Part shown: positions 34,319 to 41,452 of the stretch, in pieces
Layout: every line of letters starts with the position of its first letter
Numbering within the stretch: the stretch's first letter is position 1
Origin: Streptomyces himalayensis subsp. himalayensis
GTDB taxonomy: Bacteria > Actinomycetota > Actinomycetes > Streptomycetales > Streptomycetaceae
Length of the DNA stretch: 64,000 bases
Direction of reading: 5' to 3'
Assembly (NCBI RefSeq): GCF_013778455.1
Contig: NZ_JACEHE010000019.1
Span: 1 to 64,000, forward strand
The notes under the pieces: model-generated
Database searches by the model: none
What the model was told of the DNA's origin: nothing
Seen by the model: the letters and a program-made list of their open reading frames with translations, nothing else
Made by a program: the position numbers and the translations under genes

Positions 34319-35629
34319 TCAGCCCACGGACGCGAACGCGTCGTCCATCTTCTTCGCCGCGTCGCCCGAGGCCGTCGCGACGTCCTTACGGCCGGTGATG
34401 ACCTCCTGGAACATGTTCGGCAGCACCAGGGACGCGTCGATCCCCGCCCAGGCGGGCGAGGCGGGGACGAACTTGGTACCTGCGCCGAGCGTCTTGATGA
34501 AGGGCGCGACGAAAGGTTCCTTCTGTGCAACGGCGTCGCGCACGTCGGTGTAGGTCGGCAGGAAGCCCATCGCGTCGAAGAGCTTCTCCTGGGTCTCCTT
34601 GCTCGCCAGCTGCTCCATCAGATCGACCGCGAGCGTGCGATGCGACGTGCTCTTCAGGACACCGAGGTTGTTGCCGCCCGCGAAGGCCGGCGCGGTCTCA
34701 CCCGCCCTGACGCCCGGCAGCGGCACGACCGCGTACTTGCCCTTGACCTTGCCGGCCTCGACCGCCTCGTGGTTGAAGTCGCCGCCGATGGCCATGGCGG
34801 CCTTCCCGGAGGCGAAAGCGGTCACGACGTCGTTACCGGTCATGGCCGCACACTTGGCAGCAGGACAGTTGTCGTCGCCGAAGAGCGAGGCGTAGGCCTT
34901 GATGCCCTTCTGGGCCTCGGCGCTGTCGATGGCGGCCTCATAGGTGCCGCCCTTCTCCACGGCCAGCTCACCGCCATTGGCCCATACGAAGGGCATCGCG
35001 GCGTACGTGGACGTGCCGCCCACCGCCATCCCGTACAGGTCCGGCTTCGCCTTGTGGATCTTCTTGGCGGTGGCCGCCAACTCCTCCTGGGTCTTCGGGA
35101 CTTCGAGCCCCATCTCCTTGAAGACGTCGGTCCGGTAGTAGAGGGCCCGGACGCCGACGAAGAACGGCGCTCCATAGACCTTGCCGTCGACCGTCACGGA
35201 CTGCTTGGCGGTCGGGTCGGTGTCCTTCGCCTCGGCCCAGGCGCCGAACTCCTTGGTGATATCGGCGAGTCCGCCGTCGTGGACGTAGCCGGCGGTGTCC
35301 GTGTTGCCGTACTCGACGACATCGGGGGCGCTCTTCGGGTCGTTGAAGGCGGCCTTCATCTTCTGCGCGCGGGTCTCGACGGGGATGTACTCGACGGTGA
35401 CCTTCGTGCCCTCGTGGGCCTTTTCGAAAGCGTCGACGGCGGCGTCGACGACCTTCTGCTTCGGCGCGTTGTTGACTTCCTGGAAGAGCCAGACGCGCAG
35501 CGTGCCGCTCTTCTCGTCCTTGGTCGAGCTGGCGTCGGAGGTCCCCGGGGCGCACGCGGTGGCGGTGAGCCCGGCGAGGACAAGTGCCGCCACGGAGGCG
35601 GTCATTCGGGCAGAGGCAGGGAGCTTCAT
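34319..35629 (-). CDS. Extracellular sugar-binding lipoprotein of the CUT1 importer (chito-oligosaccharide type, inferred)
   Basis: 436 residues. Lipobox LTATAC with Cys26. The mature protein has the family core: LRVWLFQEVNNAPKQKVVDA, VTVEYIPVETRAQKMKAAFN and PDVVEYGNTDTAGYVHDGGL. GGAGG at 35637-35641 supports the start. Substrate is inferred, not seen: the operon ends with a GH20 hexosaminidase and the promoter region carries a probable DasR site, both pointing to N-acetylglucosamine oligomers. From memory the operon corresponds to SCO2943-2946 of S. coelicolor, distinct from dasABC. Confidence 0.85.
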   Translation of the reverse strand: MKLPASARMTASVAALVLAGLTATACAPGTSDASSTKDEKSGTLRVWLFQEVNNAPKQKVVDAAVDAFEKAHEGTKVTVEYIPVETRAQKMKAAFNDPKSAPDVVEYGNTDTAGYVHDGGLADITKEFGAWAEAKDTDPTAKQSVTVDGKVYGAPFFVGVRALYYRTDVFKEMGLEVPKTQEELAATAKKIHKAKPDLYGMAVGGTSTYAAMPFVWANGGELAVEKGGTYEAAIDSAEAQKGIKAYASLFGDDNCPAAKCAAMTGNDVVTAFASGKAAMAIGGDFNHEAVEAGKVKGKYAVVPLPGVRAGETAPAFAGGNNLGVLKSTSHRTLAVDLMEQLASKETQEKLFDAMGFLPTYTDVRDAVAQKEPFVAPFIKTLGAGTKFVPASPAWAGIDASLVLPNMFQEVITGRKDVATASGDAAKKMDDAFASVG

Positions 35630-35648
35630 CGGACATCCTCCGAAGGTG

Positions 35649-35676
35649 TTGCAGCATATGCAATAGCGGTTTCGCT
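35649..35676. promoter_or_regulatory. Two short inverted repeats in the leader of the sugar-uptake operon
   Basis: TTGCA-GCATA-TGCAA at 35649-35663 is followed directly by AGCG-GTTT-CGCT at 35665-35676. They lie 8-35 bases upstream of the ribosome site of the binding-protein gene, where a repressor or an RNA structure could act. The AT-richness stands out against the local GC. Confidence 0.4.
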
Positions 35677-35721
35677 ATGTACAACACAACGGAGGCTAGA
35701 GAGTCCATGAACATGACCACA

Positions 35722-35737
35722 AGTGGTCTCAACCACT
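35722..35737. promoter_or_regulatory. Probable DasR-responsive element (dre)
   Basis: AGTGGTCTCAACCACT differs from the palindromic dre core AGTGGTCTAGACCACT (as I recall it) at 2 of 16 positions. It overlaps another inverted repeat, GACCAC-AA-GTGGTC at 35715-35728. It lies 93 bases upstream of the binding-protein start, a normal distance for a DasR site. DasR is the GntR-family repressor of chitin and N-acetylglucosamine genes in Streptomyces; its gene is not in this window. Confidence 0.65.
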
Positions 35738-35976
35738 CTGTGACCACCGGAAGCACTCCGTGCAACGCGCGGGCAGCACAGAGGCCCCGGAGGCGCGGAG
35801 AGTCGCGCATCCGGGGCCTGCGGCCGGACCGGCACAGCGGCGGGGGGTCGGGCGTCGGCTACACCCCCGTGTACGACAAAGCCGTGGCGCCCCGCACCGG
35901 GGAGCCACGGCCATGCTCGGTCGACGCGCCGTACCGCAGTGGAGACGGCTCGCGCGTCACGCGGACTACAGGGACG
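35738..35976. other. Gene-free stretch between the sugar operon promoter and the DUF3039 gene
   Basis: Contains no credible ORF. It probably includes the 3' region of the minus-strand DUF3039 gene; no strong terminator hairpin with a T-run is seen. Confidence 0.4.
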
Positions 35977-36273
35977 TTACTTGTCGCCGCCCTTGCCCTT
36001 GTCCTTGTCCCCGCCGCCGGCGCCCATGGATTCGTAGATCTCCTTGCACATGGGGCACACGGGGTACTTCTTCGGGTCACGCCCTGGCACCCACACCTTG
36101 CCGCAGAGCGCGACGACGGGCGTGCCGTCGAGGGCGCTCGCCATGATCTTGTCCTTCTGGACGTAATGGGCGAAGCGCTCGTGGTCGCCGTCACCGTGCG
36201 ACGTCTGTGGCGTCGGCTCTACGAGGGTCCCCGTACCTGTTCCGCGCTCGCGCTCGGGCTCAAGAGTGCTCAT
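35977..36273 (-). CDS. DUF3039 zinc-ribbon-like small protein
   Basis: 98 residues. Characteristic features are HGDGDHERFAHYVQKDKIMASA, the GTPVVALCGKVWVPGRD stretch and CPMCKEIY, giving three cysteines that could bind zinc with a histidine. The lysine/glycine-rich C-terminus (GGGDKDKGKGGDK) is flexible. Function is unknown; it is widely conserved in actinobacteria next to the YqgE gene, as here. Confidence 0.8.
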   Translation of the reverse strand: MSTLEPERERGTGTGTLVEPTPQTSHGDGDHERFAHYVQKDKIMASALDGTPVVALCGKVWVPGRDPKKYPVCPMCKEIYESMGAGGGDKDKGKGGDK

Positions 36274-36303
36274 AAGCCCCCAGGGTACTGAAGCGCGCCG
36301 GGA

Positions 36304-36876
36304 TCAGTTGAGCGACGGGTCGTCCGGATAGGTGGCCACCATGGCGAGCTCGCTGCGCTGGCGCCGCAGCACCTCGCGCCAGAGCCGCTCCGGCGCCGGG
36401 GACGACACGTCGCCGGGCTCCGACTCGACCACGTACCACGCGCCCTCCGCCAGTTCGGCCTCCAGCTGACCGGGGCCCCATCCTGCATAGCCCGCGAAGA
36501 TACGGAGCGAGCCGAGCACGGACGCGAGCAGCTCCGGCGGTGCCTCCAGGTCCACCAGTCCGATCGCACCGTGCACCCTGCGCCAGCCCAGCGGCGCCCG
36601 ATCCCCCGTCGCGCCGCCGGGGATCACCGCGATGCCGAGCGCCGAGTCGAGCGAGACCGGCCCGCCCTGGAACACGACGCCCGGCTCCCCCGCGAGATCG
36701 CCCCAGCCCTCGAGGATGTCGCCGACGTCCACCGGGGTCGGCCGGTTGAGGACGACGCCGAGCGAGCCCTCCTCGTCGTGGTCGAGGAGGAGCACCACCG
36801 CGCGGTCGAAGTTCGGGTCCGCCAGGGCGGGGGTGGCCACGAGCAGCCGCCCTGTGAGCGAGGACACCTCGGTCAT
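36304..36876 (-). CDS. YqgE/AlgH-family protein (DUF179)
   Basis: 190 residues. Family hallmarks are LTGRLLVATPALADPNFDRAVVLL, DHDEEGSLGVVLNRPT, FQGGPVSLD and IFAGYAGWGPGQLEAEL. The family is conserved in many bacteria; its biochemical role is not settled. The start at 36876 matches other members; 36885 is in frame two codons upstream. It precedes DUF3039 on the same strand and is divergent from murA. Confidence 0.88.
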   Translation of the reverse strand: MTEVSSLTGRLLVATPALADPNFDRAVVLLLDHDEEGSLGVVLNRPTPVDVGDILEGWGDLAGEPGVVFQGGPVSLDSALGIAVIPGGATGDRAPLGWRRVHGAIGLVDLEAPPELLASVLGSLRIFAGYAGWGPGQLEAELAEGAWYVVESEPGDVSSPAPERLWREVLRRQRSELAMVATYPDDPSLN

Positions 36877-37184
36877 GGCAGACATGATCCCGCATCTTCC
36901 CCGCATGGGGACACCCAATGCCCTTACCCGAGTGAATACGGCAACGAAGGGAAGGTGTGCCCTGGTGGGGCCCCATCGAGGGCGGCGGCGGGAGACGGAC
37001 GGGCAGACCGAAGGAGCGTGAGAGCACACGTGTGAGGCGGTGACCAGGTGTCCACGATCGGGCACGTTTCGTGTTGTGGCGAACTCATGACCTCTCTGTG
37101 GCCCCCTTGGGCTTACGGAAGGGGGGTAGGCGGCCATTACGCTTGCTCCTCGGCCCTGCCCCCTTCACTCGGAACGCGAGATTC
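36877..37184. other. 308-bp divergent intergenic region between YqgE gene and murA
   Basis: Should carry promoters for both genes. No strong operator or riboswitch is recognised. GCTTACGGAAGGGGGG near 37114 and GCGGCCATTACGC near 37131 are the only AT/GC contrasts that could be promoter parts. Confidence 0.35.
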
Positions 37185-38522
37185 ATGACGGTCACTGACG
37201 ATGTCCTGCTTGTTCACGGCGGAACCCCGCTGGAGGGCGAGATCCGCGTCCGCGGCGCGAAGAACCTCGTGCCGAAGGCCATGGTCGCCGCACTGCTCGG
37301 CAGCGCTCCGAGCCGGCTGCGCAATGTCCCCGACATCCGCGACGTCCGTGTCGTACGCGGTCTGCTGCAGCTGCACGGTGTGACCGTCCGCCCCGGCGAG
37401 GAACCGGGCGAACTGGTGATGGACCCGTCGCACGTCGAGAGCGCGAACGTCGCGGACATCGACGCGCACGCGGGCTCCTCGCGCATCCCGATCCTGTTCT
37501 GCGGTCCGCTGCTGCACCGCCTCGGGCATGCGTTCATCCCGGGCCTGGGCGGCTGCGACATCGGCGGCCGGCCGATCGACTTCCACTTCGAGGTGCTGCG
37601 GCAGTTCGGCGCCCGGATCGAGAAGCGTGCGGACGGGCAGTACCTGGAGGCGCCGCAGCGGCTGCGCGGCACCAAGATCCGGCTGCCGTACCCGTCCGTG
37701 GGCGCGACCGAGCAGGTGCTGCTGACCGCCGTCCTCGCCGAGGGCGTCACCGAGCTGTCCAACGCCGCGGTGGAGCCGGAGATCGAGGACCTGATCTGCG
37801 TCCTGCAGAAAATGGGCGCGATCATCGCGATGGACACCGACCGGACGATCCGTATCACCGGCGTCGACAAGCTCGGCGGCTACACGCACCGCGCGCTCCC
37901 CGACCGCCTGGAGGCCGCCTCCTGGGCGTCCGCCGCGCTCGCGACCGAGGGCAACATCTACGTCCACGGCGCCCAGCAGCGCTCGATGATGACGTTCCTG
38001 AACACCTACCGGAAGGTGGGCGGCGCCTTCGAGATCGACGACGAGGGCATCCGCTTCTGGCACCCGGGCGGCACGCTGAACGCCATCGCGCTGGAGACGG
38101 ACGTGCACCCCGGCTTCCAGACCGACTGGCAGCAGCCGCTGGTCGTCGCGCTCACGCAGGCCACCGGCCTGTCGATCATCCACGAGACGGTGTACGAGTC
38201 CCGCCTCGGCTTCACGTCCGCGCTGAACCAGATGGGCGCGCACATCCAGCTCTACCGCGAGTGCCTCGGCGGCTCCGACTGCCGGTTCGGCCAGCGCAAC
38301 TTCCTTCACTCCGCGGTCGTTTCGGGCCCCACGAAGCTGCAGGGCGCCGACCTGGTCATCCCCGACCTGCGCGGCGGCTTCTCGTACCTGATCGCCGCCC
38401 TGGCGGCCCAGGGCACGTCCCGCGTCCACGGCATCGGCCTGATCAACCGCGGCTACGAGAACTTCATGGAGAAGCTGGTGGAACTGGGCGCGAAGGTGGA
38501 GCTGCCGGGCAGCACGCTCTAG
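37185..38522 (+). CDS. murA: UDP-N-acetylglucosamine 1-carboxyvinyltransferase
   Basis: 445 residues. It catalyses the first committed step of peptidoglycan synthesis, transferring enolpyruvate from PEP to UDP-GlcNAc. The active-site Cys is Cys124 in LGGCDIGGRPIDFH, so fosfomycin sensitivity is expected. The Lys-Asn pair that binds substrates is Lys26-Asn27 (RGAKNLVPK). Other segments are VGATEQVLLTAVLAEG, RALPDRLEAASWASAA, VHPGFQTDWQQPL and NRGYENFMEKLVELGA. It is slightly longer than E. coli MurA (419) as in other streptomycetes. A GC repeat cluster and the hupA gene follow. Confidence 0.95.
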   Translation: MTVTDDVLLVHGGTPLEGEIRVRGAKNLVPKAMVAALLGSAPSRLRNVPDIRDVRVVRGLLQLHGVTVRPGEEPGELVMDPSHVESANVADIDAHAGSSRIPILFCGPLLHRLGHAFIPGLGGCDIGGRPIDFHFEVLRQFGARIEKRADGQYLEAPQRLRGTKIRLPYPSVGATEQVLLTAVLAEGVTELSNAAVEPEIEDLICVLQKMGAIIAMDTDRTIRITGVDKLGGYTHRALPDRLEAASWASAALATEGNIYVHGAQQRSMMTFLNTYRKVGGAFEIDDEGIRFWHPGGTLNAIALETDVHPGFQTDWQQPLVVALTQATGLSIIHETVYESRLGFTSALNQMGAHIQLYRECLGGSDCRFGQRNFLHSAVVSGPTKLQGADLVIPDLRGGFSYLIAALAAQGTSRVHGIGLINRGYENFMEKLVELGAKVELPGSTL

Positions 38523-38532
38523 AACCGGCGCC

Positions 38533-38623
38533 GCGCCGCTGTGGGTCGGCGCCCCGCGCCGCTGTGGGTCGGCGCCCCGCGCCGCTGTGGGCGGCACGGG
38601 TCGGCGCCCCGCGCCGCTGTGGG
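38533..38623. repeat. Four tandem GCGCCGCTGTGGG units just after murA
   Basis: GCGCCGCTGTGGG begins at 38533, 38556, 38579 and 38611 (period 23, 23, then 32). The array starts 10 bases after the murA stop. An inverted partner (GCACAGCGGCGCCCCGCGC) lies near 38750, so large hairpins are possible. Confidence 0.75.
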
Positions 38624-38640
38624 CAGTCGTGCCTCCCCCA

Positions 38641-38725
38641 GTGACTCATGGGCCTGGGAGGTACCCCCAGGGCGATGGGGGTCCCCCTGCTCTGGGGGCA
38701 CCTCCCAGCGTTAGCTGGAGGGGGA
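38641..38725. repeat. Interspersed GC-rich palindromic element (GGGGGCACCTCCC family)
   Basis: Contains GGGAGGTACCCCC, ATGGGGGTCCCCC and, at 38694-38718, a 25-base stretch beginning GGGGGCACCTCCCAGCG that recurs exactly at 58401-58425 inside the second MITE. Many short inverted repeats make it highly foldable. Probably a non-autonomous, dispersed repeat. Confidence 0.7.
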
Positions 38726-38832
38726 AGCCGAGAGCTTCGGGGAGGGTGGGCACAGCGGCGCCCCGCGCGGCGGGCCACCCGGCTTGTGCGGCGCGCGGCA
38801 GCCGCAACCGCCCGCACCCCGCAGGAGCGCAA

Positions 38833-38873
38833 GCGAAAGGGCGGCTACCCCGAGGGGGTAGCCGCCCTTTCGC
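38833..38873. terminator. Bidirectional terminator between murA and hupA
   Basis: An 18-bp perfect stem, 38833-38850 pairing with 38856-38873, 5-nt loop; the stem begins GCGAAAGGGCGGCTACCC. Its outer A/T run (AAAGGG / CCCTTT) suits both strands. It ends 7 bases from the hupA stop codon, so it clearly serves hupA. Confidence 0.9.
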
Positions 38874-38879
38874 ATGGGC

Positions 38880-39161
38880 TCACTGGCCCTTGGCGGCTTC
38901 CTTGAGCTTGGAGCCCGCGGACACCTTCACGCTGTAGCCGGCCGGGATGTTGATCGGCTCGCCGGTCTGCGGGTTGCGCGCGGTGCGAGCGGCACGGTGC
39001 GTGCGCTCGAAGGTGAGGAAGCCGGGGATGGTGACCTTCTCGTCGCCCTTGGCAACAACCTCGCCGACCGTCTCGGCGAACGCGGCCAGCACCGCGTCGG
39101 CGTCCTTGCGAGTCACCTCGGCGCGGTCGGCCAGCGCGGCCACCAGCTCACTGCGGTTCAT
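38880..39161 (-). CDS. hupA: HU-family nucleoid protein
   Basis: 93 residues, the standard short HU without the lysine-rich tail of HupS. MNRSELVAALADRAEVTRKDA forms the dimerisation helices; GFLTFERTHRAARTARNPQTG is the DNA-binding arm with the conserved RNPQTGE, followed by IPAGYSVKVSAGSKLKEA. It binds and bends DNA as a dimer and compacts the vegetative nucleoid. GGGAG lies at good spacing before the ATG. It lies between murA and malic enzyme as in S. coelicolor (SCO2950). Confidence 0.95.
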   Translation of the reverse strand: MNRSELVAALADRAEVTRKDADAVLAAFAETVGEVVAKGDEKVTIPGFLTFERTHRAARTARNPQTGEPINIPAGYSVKVSAGSKLKEAAKGQ

Positions 39162-39522
39162 TTTTGTACTCCCGTGTTCTTCTTGCCGTTGAGGCGTGCC
39201 ACGCGGCGGAGCCGCATGTGTGATGCGGCGAAGCCGATGCTGCCAGGGTCCTCGGTCGGTCCCCGGACCCGGGTCCGTAGCCAGACCCTCGCGCCCAGAG
39301 ACGCATCCTGCCCCCACCTGCGGCGGGAAAGCCAATCCGGCACCCCTGGGAGTCACACGAAAAGCGCCACTGCCTCGAATTGATGACGCTCCGTCCACTC
39401 CCGACAGCGGACCGCAGGGCTCAGGCTGGCTGCCCGCCACCCTAGAGGGAGGCCTCAAGCCCCGCGTTCCACGACGCGCCGACTCTAATACCCCGGACTG
39501 ACAACGCCCGGCCACCGGCCCG
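39162..39522. other. 361-bp gene-free stretch upstream of hupA
   Basis: Lies between the malic enzyme stop and the hupA start, both on the minus strand, so it must hold the hupA promoter and leader. No riboswitch or repeat family was recognised. Confidence 0.4.
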
Positions 39523-40956
39523 TCAGGCGGTGGTGTTACCCGTCACAGCGACCCCGGCGGCCTTCGCGGCGTCCCGCACCGCTCCGGCGACCGCGCCCGC
39601 GACCTTGTCGTTGAAGACGCTCGGGATGATGTAGTTCGGGTTGAGCTCGTCCTCGGTGACGACGTTCGCGAGTGCGGTGGCGGCGGCCAGCATCATCTCC
39701 GTGTTGACCGTACGCGACTGCGCATCGAGCAGACCGCGGAAGACACCCGGGAACACCAGCACGTTGTTGATCTGGTTCGGGAAGTCCGAGCGGCCGGTGG
39801 CCACAACTGCCGCCGTCTGACGGGCGATCGCGGGCTCGACCTCCGGGTCCGGGTTCGCGAGCGCGAACACGATGGCGTCGTCGGCCATGGCGGCCACGTC
39901 GTCGCCGTCGAGCACGTTCGGCGCCGAGACACCGATGAACACGTCGGCCTCGCGCACCGCTTCCTTCAGCGTGCCGGTGACGCCCTCGGGGTTGGTGTTG
40001 TCCGCGATCCAGCGCAGCGGCGAGTCCGCGGCCGCGTCGACGAGGTCCGGTCGCCCGGCGTGCACCACGCCGTGGATGTCGGCCACGACGGCGTGCTTGA
40101 CGCCCGCGGCGATCAGCAGCTTGAGGATGGCCGTACCGGCCGCGCCGGCGCCGGACATGACCACGCGCACGTCCTCGATCGCCTTGCCGACCACGCGAAG
40201 CGCGTTGGTCAGCGCGGCGAGTACGACGATCGCGGTGCCGTGCTGGTCGTCGTGGAAGACGGGGATGTCGAGGGCCTCGCGCAGGCGCGCCTCGATCTCG
40301 AAGCAGCGGGGTGCGGAGATGTCCTCGAGGTTGATGCCGGCGAAGCCGGGGGCGATGGCCTTGACGATCTCGACGATGGCGTCGGTGTCCTGGGTGTCGA
40401 GGCAGAGCGGCCAGGCGTCGATGCCGGCGAAGCGCTTGAAGAGGGCCGCCTTGCCCTCCATCACGGGCAGCGCGGCCTTGGGTCCGATGTTGCCGAGGCC
40501 CAGCACGGCCGAGCCGTCCGTCACGACCGCAACGGAGTTTCGCTTGATAGTGAGGCGGCGGGCGTCCTCGGGGTTCTCGGCGATCGCCATGCACACACGG
40601 GCCACGCCGGGCGTGTAGACCATGGAGAGGTCGTCACGGTTGCGGATGGGGTGCTTGGACGCCATCTCGATCTTGCCGCCGAGGTGCATCAGGAACGTAC
40701 GGTCGGAGACCTTGCCCAGGACGACACCCTCGATGGTGCGCAGCTTGCCGACGATCTCGTCGGCGTGCGCGGTGGAGGTCGCGGCGATGGTGACGTCGAT
40801 ACGGAGCTTCTCGTGCCCGGAAGCGGTGACGTCGAGGCCGGTGACCGAGCCTCCGGAGGACTCCACGGCCGTGGTGAGCTGGGACACCGCGGTTCCGCTC
40901 GCGGGCACCTCCAGCCGGACCGTCATCGAGTAGGAGACGCTGGGCGCCGTTGCCAT
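39523..40956 (-). CDS. NAD(P)-dependent malic enzyme with N-terminal ACT-like domain
   Basis: 477 residues. Residues 1-85 form an ACT-like regulatory domain (YSMTVRLEVPASGTAVSQLT). The malic domain has MVYTPGVARVCMAIAENP, the catalytic Lys in FKRFAGIDAW region and metal-binding GINLEDISAPRCFEIE and FHDDQHGTAIVVL. The NAD domain shows VVMSGAGAAGTAILKLL. It decarboxylates malate to pyruvate, linking the TCA cycle with precursor supply. From memory the S. coelicolor counterpart SCO2951 is NAD-dependent. GAGGAAG precedes the start at 40956. Confidence 0.93.
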   Translation of the reverse strand: MATAPSVSYSMTVRLEVPASGTAVSQLTTAVESSGGSVTGLDVTASGHEKLRIDVTIAATSTAHADEIVGKLRTIEGVVLGKVSDRTFLMHLGGKIEMASKHPIRNRDDLSMVYTPGVARVCMAIAENPEDARRLTIKRNSVAVVTDGSAVLGLGNIGPKAALPVMEGKAALFKRFAGIDAWPLCLDTQDTDAIVEIVKAIAPGFAGINLEDISAPRCFEIEARLREALDIPVFHDDQHGTAIVVLAALTNALRVVGKAIEDVRVVMSGAGAAGTAILKLLIAAGVKHAVVADIHGVVHAGRPDLVDAAADSPLRWIADNTNPEGVTGTLKEAVREADVFIGVSAPNVLDGDDVAAMADDAIVFALANPDPEVEPAIARQTAAVVATGRSDFPNQINNVLVFPGVFRGLLDAQSRTVNTEMMLAAATALANVVTEDELNPNYIIPSVFNDKVAGAVAGAVRDAAKAAGVAVTGNTTA

Positions 40957-41043
40957 GGCCGACTTCCTCTGCTTTCCCTTTGTGTCGCGTGTGTCGCGTG
41001 CGCCCGCCGCGAGTCCACGGCCAGCGTCATCCGATGGTGTCAC

Positions 41044-41064
41044 CTACCGCCGAGTACGCGGTAG
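41044..41064. promoter_or_regulatory. Inverted repeat upstream of the malic enzyme gene
   Basis: CTACCGC-CGAGTAC-GCGGTAG, a perfect 7-bp inverted repeat with a 7-nt spacer, lies 88 bases upstream of the malic enzyme start, so it may be an operator or leader hairpin. Confidence 0.35.
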
Positions 41065-41141
41065 CCGCCCCGGATTGCGAACGTTTTGTTCTCGCACCGC
41101 TCGTTCCGACGGCGCAATGAAAAAGGGCAAAGCCAGACAAA

Positions 41142-41172
41142 GAGGTCCGCGCCTCCTGATGGCGCGGACCTC
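41142..41172 (-). terminator. Terminator of the helD transcript
   Basis: GAGGTCCGCGCC at 41142-41153 pairs perfectly (12 bp) with GGCGCGGACCTC at 41161-41172. On the minus strand it is followed by a T-rich run (TTTGTCTGGC, later CTTTTTC). It lies about 260 bases after the helD stop and about 185 bases before the malic enzyme start. Confidence 0.8.
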
Positions 41173-41342
41173 TCGAACGTTCAGTGACACCGACCCGCCA
41201 TGCTCGCCTCGCGGCAAGTGGTCGCTCGAAGCGACGAAGGTTGGGCCCGGGGGCTTGGATCGAGCCGGTGCCACGTCAACGGTAACAAACGATCCCCCTA
41301 AGGCAATTCCCGTACCGCCTATCAGTCCCGACAGCATGTCCG

Positions 41343-41452
41343 GATCAGTCCCTGAGCAGGTGCCGATCAGTCCCTGAGCAGGTGCCGATCAGTCCCCGAG
41401 CAGGTGCCGATCAGTCCCCGAGCAGGTGCCGATCAGTCCCTGAGCAGGTCCG
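41343..41452. repeat. Five-copy 22-bp tandem repeat across the helD stop codon
   Basis: GATCAGTCCCTGAGCAGG (C or T variant inside) begins at 41343, 41365, 41387, 41409 and 41431, a strict 22-bp period. The last unit encodes the final DLLRD and stop of the gene on the minus strand; the others follow it and each preserves the CTGCTC-GGGACTGA segment. A sixth, degenerate unit may lie near 41321. Confidence 0.85.

Noticed and set aside
41343..41452. CRISPR array
   Set aside because: The 22-bp units are directly adjacent with no unique spacers and no cas genes; it is a simple tandem repeat. The same holds for 24043-24152 and 38533-38623.
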